A stretch of DNA of 9,232 nucleotides from Bacilli bacterium (GCA_017551465.1 JAFZLN010000030.1:1-9232), one strand, 5' to 3'. Shown: positions 1-6,270, counted from the first letter of the stretch. The notes: generated by a model from the sequence alone, not told the origin. Made by a program: numbers and translations.

Positions 1-279
1 CACGTCTTTGATTTTATATGTCTCTAACACTTTAGCGACCTCTATCGCGTTTAAAAGGGAAATAATTGGTGATTGTTTAATAAGATTCTCATCCTTAATC
101 AAAAATGAGAACATTAAGTTTTCACCAGGTTCACTATTCCAAATACGATCGTTTCTACCTTTACCACGACTTTGATAATCAGTGGACACAAAAGTAAAGT
201 TACCTAAGAGTTTATAGGTGTTCTTTAAGTATGTATTCGTAGAATCAATTTCTCGGAAATGTAGTTGATGATATTGCAT
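1..279 (-). CDS. birA: Biotin-protein ligase, N-terminal part (cut by window edge)
   Basis: This open frame runs from an ATG at 279-277 off the left edge: 93 codons with no stop. It would attach biotin to carrier proteins by way of biotinyl-5'-AMP, in the cytoplasm. The product begins directly with the catalytic domain. EIDSTNTYLK (residues 10-19) matches the substrate-proximal STN motif, and QSRGKGRNDRIW (36-47) matches the biotin/ATP-binding loop usually written GRGRRGRxW, with Asp in place of the second-last Gly. GENLMFSFLI (52-61) is the typical following strand. There is no N-terminal winged-helix domain, so this is a monofunctional ligase and not the bifunctional repressor form. A stop codon (TAA) lies six bases upstream of the ATG in frame, which fixes the start. 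The biotin carrier protein at 2610-2957 is its obvious local substrate. Confidence 0.9.
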   Translation of the reverse strand, partial: MQYHQLHFREIDSTNTYLKNTYKLLGNFTFVSTDYQSRGKGRNDRIWNSEPGENLMFSFLIKDENLIKQSPIISLLNAIEVAKVLETYKIKDV

Positions 280-285
280 GTGTTA

Positions 286-291
286 ATTGTA
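286..291 (-). promoter_or_regulatory. Candidate birA -10 box, leaderless start predicted
   Basis: TACAAT on the minus strand matches the -10 consensus at 5 of 6 positions. Placing its last base at -7 puts +1 at base 279, the A of the birA ATG. No Shine-Dalgarno sequence lies upstream of that ATG. No good -35 is visible, because the preceding bases belong to the terminator of the lipoprotein gene. The call rests on spacing and on the parallel with the antitoxin gene. Confidence 0.45.
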
Positions 292-293
292 AA

Positions 294-323
294 ACAAAAA
301 AGCCTCTGCTTTAAGCGAAGACT
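294..323 (-). terminator. Intrinsic terminator of the lipoprotein gene
   Basis: On the minus strand, GTCTTCGC and GCAGAGGC form an imperfect stem (two G-U pairs and one C-A mismatch) around the loop TTAAA. A run of six T follows (complement of 296-301). It begins seven bases after the lipoprotein stop codon. It is nearly identical to the terminator at 825-852. Confidence 0.8.
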
Positions 324-329
324 TATTAA

Positions 330-749
330 TTAACCATATATTCCAAAATGAATTGTTAGATCGGTATTTAATTCCATTGGTTTTAAAAACTTACTAGCAA
401 AACCAGTTTCTTCGTTGAATGAAGTGACATAGTGTGTAAATGAGAAGTACCCATCGCCGTTTAACGGAGGAATTATATATTCTATCTTTCTATACAAACC
501 ATCAATATCTTCTTTGGTCAGGAAATAGCCTTTATCGTAAACAATTTCGGTCGTTATAATAACTTTGTTTTCAAAATAATATCCACTAGTGCTGCTGTCA
601 TCATCAAATGATATTTTCAAAAATGGGCGTTGAATAAAAGTGAGTGTGACTTGTTTTTGAGGCTCTTTATTTGTAGAGTCTGATTTATCATCTGTACAGC
701 CCACAAGTAGAAGAGGGATTATTAATGTTAGCAGTAATAGTTTTTTCAT
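330..749 (-). CDS. Small secreted lipoprotein of unknown function
   Basis: A 139-residue protein with a clear lipoprotein signal peptide: MKK, then a Leu/Ile-rich core, then the lipobox LLVGC with the lipidated Cys at residue 18. A polar, charged linker (about residues 19-34) follows, as expected for a tether at the outer face of the membrane. The remaining 105 or so residues alternate hydrophobic and polar positions, suggesting a small beta-rich domain. I recognise no family, catalytic motif or metal site. The gene is flanked on both sides by intrinsic terminators and appears to be its own transcription unit, so its neighbours (antitoxin upstream, birA downstream) say little about its job. 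There is no convincing Shine-Dalgarno sequence before the ATG; only AAGAA lies upstream. The lipoprotein assignment is firm; the function is open. Confidence 0.75.
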   Translation of the reverse strand: MKKLLLLTLIIPLLLVGCTDDKSDSTNKEPQKQVTLTFIQRPFLKISFDDDSSTSGYYFENKVIITTEIVYDKGYFLTKEDIDGLYRKIEYIIPPLNGDGYFSFTHYVTSFNEETGFASKFLKPMELNTDLTIHFGIYG

Positions 750-760
750 GTCGGTTTCTT

Positions 761-766
761 ATTTTA
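761..766 (-). promoter_or_regulatory. Candidate lipoprotein-gene -10 box
   Basis: TAAAAT on the minus strand is a 5/6 match to TATAAT and lies 11 bases before the ATG at 749. The start of transcription would fall near base 754, leaving a leader of about five bases, too short for a normal ribosome-binding site. No clear -35 was found. Confidence 0.35.
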
Positions 767-824
767 CAATGGTTTAAAAATGAGTTCTATTAATAAGACG
801 AACAAAAGATAAATAATCGCTAAG

Positions 825-852
825 AAAAAAGCCTCCGCTTTAAGCGAAGACT
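825..852 (-). terminator. Intrinsic terminator of the antitoxin gene
   Basis: GTCTTCGC and GCGGAGGC pair along their whole length (with two G-U pairs) around TTAAA, and six T follow (complement of 825-830). It lies seven bases beyond the antitoxin stop codon. At the one stem position where the 294-323 copy has a C-A mismatch, this copy has a C-G pair. Confidence 0.85.
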
Positions 853-858
853 AATTAA

Positions 859-1113
859 TTACCATTCTTCACTTGGAGAATATGAAGGCAATGAACCGAT
901 ATTTTCCTTTTCACCGTCTTTAATTTTGCCGTAAATCCTTGAATTAGATTTAATCGAAAGTGTTTCTAACATGCCTTTGTAAACACTTTCAGGCATCAAA
1001 TAACAACCTTTCCCATTTTTTGTTTTTATCAAAACAGGAGAGGATGTATTGAGCACTTCATTTAGAAGTTCATCAAAATCTTGTTTAGCTTCGGCAATCG
1101 TGATGGTTTTCAT
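859..1113 (-). CDS. Phd/YefM-family antitoxin, apparently without a toxin
   Basis: An 84-residue protein starting MKTITIAEAKQDFDELL, the usual opening of Phd/YefM type II antitoxins, whose N-terminal half binds the operator DNA. The central NGKGCYLMPESVYKGMLETL matches the family pattern of a GK turn, a short strand, then a helix ending in ETL. The C-terminal tail (about 55-84), rich in charge and ending PSEEW, would be the flexible toxin-binding part. An ATG eight codons upstream (1137) is open, but it lies inside the upstream terminator stem and ahead of a consensus -10 box, so I take the ATG at 1113-1111. Antitoxins of this family are normally followed by a RelE/YoeB or Doc toxin gene. Here a terminator follows at once and the next gene is a lipoprotein. 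It may be a solitary regulator or the remnant of a pair. Confidence 0.78.
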   Translation of the reverse strand: MKTITIAEAKQDFDELLNEVLNTSSPVLIKTKNGKGCYLMPESVYKGMLETLSIKSNSRIYGKIKDGEKENIGSLPSYSPSEEW

Positions 1114-1120
1114 ATTTAGA

Positions 1121-1129
1121 ATTATAGCA
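1121..1129 (-). promoter_or_regulatory. Extended -10 promoter of the antitoxin gene
   Basis: TGCTATAAT on the minus strand is a perfect extended -10 (TGnTATAAT). GGGACA, 18 bases further upstream, matches the -35 consensus at 4 of 6 positions and lies within the terminator hairpin of the decarboxylase operon. +1 is predicted at about 1114, one base before the ATG at 1113, giving a leaderless or nearly leaderless mRNA. The TGC overlaps the T-run of the terminator. Confidence 0.7.
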
Positions 1130-1156
1130 AAAAGCACGAGAGATTGTCCCGTGCTT
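1129..1156 (-). terminator. Intrinsic terminator of the pckA-oad operon
   Basis: AAGCACG and CGTGCTT form a perfect 7-bp stem on the minus strand, extendable by a G-C and a G-U pair, with a run of five T at its 3' side. It begins 23 bases after the oadB stop codon. The promoter of the next gene starts within its T-run. Confidence 0.88.
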
Positions 1157-1179
1157 ATAAATAATTTGGGTTTTTCCTA

Positions 1180-2598
1180 TTAAGCAAATAAGAGGAGTAA
1201 GACACCAGCCGCAACAGCGGAGCCGATAACACCGGCAACGTTTGGACCCATTGCGTGCATCAATAAGAAGTTTGTTGGGTCTTCTCTAAGACCTTCCTTA
1301 TGGACAACACGCGCTGCCATAGGAACAGCGGAGACACCAGCGGCACCAATCATTGGGTTAACTTTGCCCTTAGTTAAGAAGCACATTAACTTACCACCTA
1401 AGACACCAGCTGCAGTCGCAACCGCAAAGGCAATAATGCCTAAGGCGAAGATGAGGATTGTATCTAAGGTTAAGAATGTTGCTGCATCAGCAGTCATACC
1501 AACACAGACACCTAATAAGATGGTGATGATATACATTAATGTGTTGGCTAATGTTTCTCTAATCTTTGGTACCACACCACATTCCTTAATTAAGTTACCT
1601 AACATTAAGCAGCCAATTAATGGAGCGGCAGAAGGCACTAATAAACAGGTAATCGCAGTAACCACGATTGGGAAGAGAATCTTTTCAGTCTTAGAAACTT
1701 CTCTTGGAGTTTCCATTCTGATGGCTCTTTCTTTCTTGGTGGTTAAGAGTCTAATGATTGGAGGTTGAATAACTGGCACTAAAGCCATGTATGAATACGC
1801 CACAATCGCGATGGATGATAAGTATTCAGGCGCTAATTTAGTTGTCACTAAGATAGCGGTAGGACCATCCGCACCACCGATGATACCAATAGAAGAAGCG
1901 ATACGTGCATCAAATTGTGTCCAGCCTAAGCCGTTTTTACCAATGGCAATCGCACCAATGAAGGTGATGAAAATACCAATTTGTGCAGCAGCGCCTAATA
2001 ACATAGTTTTCTTATTAGCGATTAATGGACCAAAGTCTGTGGTCGCACCAATGCATAAGAAGATTAAGCATGGGTAAATGCCCCATTTAACACCATAATA
2101 GAGGAATCCGAAGATACCACTATAGTCATAGTTGAATAAGTGATCAATGTCAGAAACTAATTCTTTAGTAAACGCTAAGTTAGCAGGAGCATTAGCTAAG
2201 AAGTTTTCATTCATCACTAAATCATGTAAGTCTTTTGTTGTAACTGTATATCCAAGTCCGACTTCATCAACAATATCCGCAACAGGAACATGTCTTATTT
2301 CAGAAATCAAATATTTGGCTTGATCTAGGGTTAATCCAACTTTAGAGGCTAACGAAACATAGTTATATTCCGTTGCACCTTTGTTGAATATCTCGTTACC
2401 AACACCTGGTAAGTTAACAAGTAACATACCAAAAGCAATTGGTAAGAGGAGGTACGGTTCAAAATCTTTCTTGATGGCGAGGAACAAGAGTACACACGCC
2501 ACAACAATCATAATAAGATTGAGCCAGTAACCTTGGAAAAAGCCCGCAATACCGGATTGTTGGAAAAACGCTACAATTGTATTCCAAAATTTTTCCAT
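1180..2598 (-). CDS. oadB: Oxaloacetate decarboxylase, Na+-pumping beta subunit
   Basis: A 472-residue polytopic membrane protein of the sodium ion pump decarboxylase beta family. It takes CO2 from carboxybiotin on the carrier protein and couples its release to Na+ export. GIIGGADGPTAI (238-249) holds Asp244, and NPMIGAAGVSAVPMAARVV (414-432) holds Asn414, Gly418, Ser423 and Arg430. With Tyr270 these line up with Klebsiella OadB Asp203, Tyr229, Asn373, Gly377, Ser382 and Arg389 at a constant offset of 41, so the pump residues are all present. That offset means about 40 extra residues lie before Asp244. They appear to be in the polar stretch at roughly 66-160, which carries several acidic helical segments between hydrophobic segments and ends before GIYPCLIFLCIGATTDFGPL. 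The gene is last in the operon, 11 bases after the biotin carrier gene, with a weak GGAAG ribosome-binding site. Alpha-subunit type favours oxaloacetate over methylmalonyl-CoA as the substrate. Confidence 0.94.
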   Translation of the reverse strand: MEKFWNTIVAFFQQSGIAGFFQGYWLNLIMIVVACVLLFLAIKKDFEPYLLLPIAFGMLLVNLPGVGNEIFNKGATEYNYVSLASKVGLTLDQAKYLISEIRHVPVADIVDEVGLGYTVTTKDLHDLVMNENFLANAPANLAFTKELVSDIDHLFNYDYSGIFGFLYYGVKWGIYPCLIFLCIGATTDFGPLIANKKTMLLGAAAQIGIFITFIGAIAIGKNGLGWTQFDARIASSIGIIGGADGPTAILVTTKLAPEYLSSIAIVAYSYMALVPVIQPPIIRLLTTKKERAIRMETPREVSKTEKILFPIVVTAITCLLVPSAAPLIGCLMLGNLIKECGVVPKIRETLANTLMYIITILLGVCVGMTADAATFLTLDTILIFALGIIAFAVATAAGVLGGKLMCFLTKGKVNPMIGAAGVSAVPMAARVVHKEGLREDPTNFLLMHAMGPNVAGVIGSAVAAGVLLLLFA

Positions 2599-2609
2599 AT
2601 CTTCTTCCG

Positions 2610-2957
2610 TTATTGTTCAATAGTAACGATGACTTCTTTGGCCTTAACGTTTTGACCTTTAGTTACTAAGATTTGTGCAACCTTTCCTTCAAATGGAGAG
2701 ACGACTTCGTTTTCAAGCTTCATAGCTTCGATGATTAATAAGACATCACCTTTTTGCACTTTGTCGCCTGGTTTAACTTTGATGTTAACAACTTGACCTT
2801 GGATTGGAGAAGGAACTTCTAAAGCACCAGTTGTGTTAACAATCTTATTTGTTTCTTGTTTTTTCTTCTCTTCTAATGGAACAGTATCAACTTGTTCAAT
2901 AGCTTCGAGTTCAACACGGTATGATTTACCGTTAACTTTGATTTTATAAATCTTCAT
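2610..2957 (-). CDS. Biotin carboxyl carrier protein of the decarboxylase
   Basis: A 115-residue soluble biotinyl protein that carries carboxybiotin from the alpha subunit to the membrane beta subunit. The N-terminal 22 residues (MKIYKIKVNGKSYRVELEAI and following) are the usual lead-in strands of decarboxylase-associated carriers. A charged, flexible linker rich in Lys, Glu and Thr runs from about 23 to 45. The lipoyl/biotinyl domain occupies 46-115. Its EAMKLENEV carries the biotin-accepting Lys80, exactly 35 residues from the C-terminus as is standard; Leu replaces the more common Met after the Lys. GKVAQI and GQNVKAKEVIVTIE complete the fold. In many oxaloacetate decarboxylases this domain is fused to the alpha subunit; here it is a separate gene, as in methylmalonyl-CoA and glutaconyl-CoA decarboxylases. 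A GAGGA ribosome-binding site sits in the end of the preceding gene, three bases away. BirA (1-279) is the likely modifier. Confidence 0.94.
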   Translation of the reverse strand: MKIYKIKVNGKSYRVELEAIEQVDTVPLEEKKKQETNKIVNTTGALEVPSPIQGQVVNIKVKPGDKVQKGDVLLIIEAMKLENEVVSPFEGKVAQILVTKGQNVKAKEVIVTIEQ

Positions 2958-2960
2958 AAA

Positions 2961-3260
2961 TTAGTCCTCAATTCTTTTAATAGAAACAATACGTACTTCT
3001 TTGCCTGTTTCACGATAGAACTCCATAGAAGCCACTAAAGCGGCCACTACAGCGTTTGGATCTTCACTAAGAATCTTATTTTCTTCCTTAGGCAAGATGT
3101 TTGTACTGGCATCGATTTTCTCCATGCCTTTTTGCATTGTCCAAGTAATGAAAATAATGATTGCGAGAACAAGGAAGACGATGAAGATGGCGATAAGCGC
3201 TACTAAGAAGGCTTCACCAACATTTAATGTTTCCCAATTTTCCCAAACACCTAAGACCAT
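2961..3260 (-). CDS. oadG: Oxaloacetate decarboxylase gamma (small membrane) subunit
   Basis: A 99-residue protein with one membrane helix (about residues 17-41, AFLVALIAIFIVFLVLAIII and flanks). A charged cytoplasmic tail follows, with the family's DPNAVVAALVASMEFYRET helix and a closing VRIVSIKRI strand. In this family the subunit anchors the alpha subunit and carrier to the beta pump and helps assembly. The protein contains no histidine, so the His-based zinc site described in the C-terminal tail of the Klebsiella gamma subunit is absent. It starts two bases after the alpha-subunit stop, with GAGG in the end of that gene as ribosome-binding site, and ends three bases before the carrier gene. 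Sequence in this family is poorly conserved, so the call leans on size, topology and position between alpha and carrier. MmdD-like delta subunit is an equivalent name. Confidence 0.87.
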   Translation of the reverse strand: MVLGVWENWETLNVGEAFLVALIAIFIVFLVLAIIIFITWTMQKGMEKIDASTNILPKEENKILSEDPNAVVAALVASMEFYRETGKEVRIVSIKRIED

Positions 3261-3262
3261 AA

Positions 3263-4633
3263 TTACGCCTCAACGTGAATGACGGTTGGAATCGCGTCTT
3301 CGTTTCTTTGTTCAATGAATTTAATAGCGACATCACCAAATAAAGCGATGGATAAGACATCTTCATCACTCTTAGCGACGCCTTTGTATTGTTTCTTGAG
3401 TTCTTCAAATTCTGGTTTTAAATCATCCGCTGGACGATATGTAATGACTTTGTCATCACCGATAATCTTACGTCTGATATCTTCATCAACTGGCGCTGGA
3501 GATCTACCATATCTACCATGTAGATATTCGTTGATTTCTTTTGGCACCATCTTGTATCTTTCACCAGAAAGAACGTTTAAGACGGCTTGCGTACCGACCA
3601 TTTGTGATAATGGAGTAACAAGTGGAGGATAACCCATATCCTTACGGACATTTGGGACTTCCGCTAAAACTTCATCTAATCTATCAGAAGCATCTTGTTG
3701 CTTTAATTGATTGATTAAGTTAGAGAGCATACCGCCTGGAACTTGATATTTAATGATATTAGCGTTAACGGATAAAACTTTTGGATTTAATAAACCGTTA
3801 GCAATGTATTTAGCCTTAACAGGAGCAAGTTTAGCCGCAGCAGCGTTGAGCATAGCAACGTTTAACTTTGGATCATATTCGGTACCTTGTAAGGCAAAGT
3901 TAAGTGATTCAGTACATGGTTGAGATGTACCACCACTCATTGGGCTAATGGCACAGTCGACAATATCAACACCAGCTTCAATGGCTTTTAAGTATGTCAT
4001 TTCACATAAGCCACCTGTGCAGTGAGAGTGTAATTCGATTGGTAATTTGGTGTTCTTTTTCAAAGCGCTGATTAATTCATAAGCAGCGTTTGGCATCATA
4101 ACACCAGCCATATCTTTGATACAGATGCTATCAGCACCTAATTTTTCGATTTCTTTTGCTAAGTTAACATAGTATTCAACAGTGTGAACTGGAGAAGTTG
4201 TATAACTTAAAGCAATTTGGCATTCACCACCATATTTCTTGGTGGCTTTAACAGCGCACTCTAAGTTGCGAATATCGTTTAAAGCATCGAAGATACGAAT
4301 GATATCAATACCATTCTTGATGGATTTTTCGACGAACTTTTCAACGACATCGTCAGCATAGTGTCTGTAACCGAGGATGTTTTGACCACGGAATAACATT
4401 TGTAATTTAGTTTTCTTACAAACTTTCTTAGCTAATCTAAGTCTTTCCCATGGATCTTCGTTTAAGAATCTTAAGCAAGCATCAAAAGTAGCACCACCCC
4501 AAATTTCAATAGCGTGGTAACCAACTTGGTCAAGTTCTTTAAGCGCACAAAGAACTTCTTCGGTGTTCATTCTTGTGGCGAATAATGATTGATGGCCATC
4601 TCTTAGGCCTGTTTCGACAATTTTAACACCCAT
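3263..4633 (-). CDS. oadA: Oxaloacetate decarboxylase alpha subunit, carboxyltransferase only
   Basis: A 456-residue cytoplasmic enzyme that moves the carboxyl group of oxaloacetate to biotin, releasing pyruvate. The TIM-barrel carboxyltransferase shows GLRDGHQSLFATRM (9-22, with the metal ligand Asp12), IKDMAG (172-177, with Lys173, carbamylated in this family), and LHSHCTGG (201-208, with metal ligands His202 and His204). These correspond to OadA Asp17, Lys178, His207 and His209 of characterised enzymes with a constant offset of 5. The conserved PYC/OADA domain continues to about 440 (GYPPLVTPLSQMVGTQA, 335-351). Known alpha subunits are near 590 residues because they end in a biotin domain; this one stops before it, and the biotin domain is encoded two genes on. 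The barrel is of the pyruvate carboxylase type, not the acyl-CoA carboxyltransferase type, which argues for oxaloacetate. The start has AAGGA overlapping the pckA stop, nine bases away. Confidence 0.93.
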   Translation of the reverse strand: MGVKIVETGLRDGHQSLFATRMNTEEVLCALKELDQVGYHAIEIWGGATFDACLRFLNEDPWERLRLAKKVCKKTKLQMLFRGQNILGYRHYADDVVEKFVEKSIKNGIDIIRIFDALNDIRNLECAVKATKKYGGECQIALSYTTSPVHTVEYYVNLAKEIEKLGADSICIKDMAGVMMPNAAYELISALKKNTKLPIELHSHCTGGLCEMTYLKAIEAGVDIVDCAISPMSGGTSQPCTESLNFALQGTEYDPKLNVAMLNAAAAKLAPVKAKYIANGLLNPKVLSVNANIIKYQVPGGMLSNLINQLKQQDASDRLDEVLAEVPNVRKDMGYPPLVTPLSQMVGTQAVLNVLSGERYKMVPKEINEYLHGRYGRSPAPVDEDIRRKIIGDDKVITYRPADDLKPEFEELKKQYKGVAKSDEDVLSIALFGDVAIKFIEQRNEDAIPTVIHVEA

Positions 4634-4642
4634 AATTTTTCC

Positions 4643-6250
4643 TTATTCAGCTTTAGGACCAGCTTTGACTAAGGCTTTACCAGCTTCGTTGCTTTCGTAT
4701 TTGACGAAGTTCTTAACGAATCTAGAAGCTAAGTCAGCGGCTTTGTTATCCCAATCAGCTGGGTTAGCGTATGTATCTCTTGGGTCTAAGATCTTTGGAT
4801 CGACACCTGGTAATTCAGTTGGGACTTCAAAATCAAAGACAGGAATTTTCTTTGTTGGAGCTTTGTTGATAGAACCATCTAAGATAGCATCGATGATACC
4901 ACGTGTATCTTTGATGGAAATACGTTTGCCTGTACCATTCCAACCAGTGTTAACTAAGTAGGCTTTAGCACCACTTAATTTCATCTTCTTCACTAATTCT
5001 TCAGCGTACTTTGTTGGATGTAATTCCAAGAAGGCTTGACCGAAGCAAGCGGAGAATGTTGGAGTTGGTTCAGTAATACCTCTTTCGGTACCAGCGAGCT
5101 TCGCTGTGAAACCGCTTAAGAAGTAATATTGTGTTTGTTCTGGAGTTAAGATGCTGACTGGTGGTAAGACACCGAAAGCATCCGCACTTAAGAAGATCAC
5201 GTTCTTAGCATGTGGACCATGGCTGATTGGCTTAACAATCTTTTCAATGTGATTGATTGGATAGCTGACACGTGTGTTTTCTGTGGTGCTCTTATCGGCG
5301 AAATCAATTTTGCCATTAGCATCAACAGTAACGTTTTCTAATAAAGCATCTCTACGGATAGCGTTATAAATATCTGGTTCACTATCTTTGTCTAAGTTAA
5401 TGACTTTAGCGTAGCAACCACCTTCGAGGTTGAAGACACCATTGTCATCCCAGCCGTGTTCATCATCACCGATGAGTAATCTCTTTGGATCGGTTGATAA
5501 TGTGGTTTTGCCTGTACCGGATAAACCGAAGAAGATGGCGGTATTTTCACCATTCATATCGGTGTTCGCTGAACAGTGCATTGAGGCAATGCCTTTAAGT
5601 GGTAAGTAGTAGTTCATCATGGAGAACATACCTTTCTTCATTTCACCACCGTACCATGTATTTAAAATGACTTGTTCTCTGCTTGTGATGTTGAACGCAA
5701 CACATGTTTCAGAGTTAAGTCCTAATTCTTTGTAGTTTTCAACTTTAGCTTTAGAAGCAGTATAAACGATGAAGTCTGGTTCAAAGTTCTTTAATTCTTC
5801 TTCTGTTGGCTTAATGAACATATTTCTAACGAAATGTGCTTGCCATGCAACTTCCATAATGAAGCGGACGGCCATTCTTGTATCCTTGTTAGCGCCACAA
5901 TAGGCATCAACAACGAACAATCTCTTTTCAGATAATTCCTTTTGAGCAAGGGCTTTGACTTTGGCCCAAACATCTTCGCTCATTGGGTGGTTATCGTTTT
6001 TATAACCTTCTGAAGTCCACCAAACTGTGTTTTTGCTGTTTTCATCGACGACAATGTATTTGTCCTTTGGGGATCTACCTGTGTAGATACCAGTCATAAC
6101 GTTAACAGCGTTAAGTTCAGTAACTGTACCTTTTTCATAGCCTTCAAGGCTAGCTTTTGTTTCTTCTTTAAAAAGAAGTTCATAAGAAGGGTTATAAACC
6201 ACTTCTTTTACATTTTTGATTCCATATTTACCTAAATCAATATTTGGCAT
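4643..6250 (-). CDS. pckA: ATP-dependent phosphoenolpyruvate carboxykinase
   Basis: A 535-residue cytoplasmic enzyme interconverting oxaloacetate + ATP and PEP + ADP + CO2, of the usual length for the ATP-dependent class. Visible signature elements in order are TGRSPKDKYIV (57-67, substrate Arg59), NTWYGGEMKKGMFS (197-210, Lys205/206 near the metal), MHCSANTDMNGENTAIFFGL (224-243, metal-binding His225), the kinase P-loop GLSGTGKTTLSTDP (242-255, with Lys248), IGDDEHGW (260-267, acidic metal-binding pair 262/263), and TRVSYP (326-331). All catalytic positions I can check are intact. The start has a strong AGAGGAG ribosome-binding site (6258-6264) seven bases before the ATG. It is the first gene of the operon and lies nine bases from oadA. 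Co-transcription with an oxaloacetate decarboxylase suggests it works in the PEP-to-oxaloacetate, ATP-forming direction; the direction is an inference. Confidence 0.97.
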   Translation of the reverse strand: MPNIDLGKYGIKNVKEVVYNPSYELLFKEETKASLEGYEKGTVTELNAVNVMTGIYTGRSPKDKYIVVDENSKNTVWWTSEGYKNDNHPMSEDVWAKVKALAQKELSEKRLFVVDAYCGANKDTRMAVRFIMEVAWQAHFVRNMFIKPTEEELKNFEPDFIVYTASKAKVENYKELGLNSETCVAFNITSREQVILNTWYGGEMKKGMFSMMNYYLPLKGIASMHCSANTDMNGENTAIFFGLSGTGKTTLSTDPKRLLIGDDEHGWDDNGVFNLEGGCYAKVINLDKDSEPDIYNAIRRDALLENVTVDANGKIDFADKSTTENTRVSYPINHIEKIVKPISHGPHAKNVIFLSADAFGVLPPVSILTPEQTQYYFLSGFTAKLAGTERGITEPTPTFSACFGQAFLELHPTKYAEELVKKMKLSGAKAYLVNTGWNGTGKRISIKDTRGIIDAILDGSINKAPTKKIPVFDFEVPTELPGVDPKILDPRDTYANPADWDNKAADLASRFVKNFVKYESNEAGKALVKAGPKAE

Positions 6251-6270
6251 ATGTTTTCTCCTCTTTCTAA

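Noticed and set aside
1114..1137. An antitoxin start eight codons upstream at 1137
   Set aside because: That ATG lies within the operon terminator stem and upstream of a consensus extended -10 box, and the added residues MLFAIILN do not belong to the family.
1364..2077. Two plus-strand open frames (1364-1768 and 1787-2077) antisense to oadB
   Set aside because: They are mirror frames of a strongly conserved membrane gene, without ribosome-binding sites or recognisable products; oadB explains the sequence.
3263..4633. Pyruvate carboxylase or acyl-CoA decarboxylase identity for the alpha subunit
   Set aside because: There is no biotin carboxylase domain anywhere in the operon, and the barrel is not of the acyl-CoA carboxyltransferase type; gamma and beta pump subunits are adjacent.
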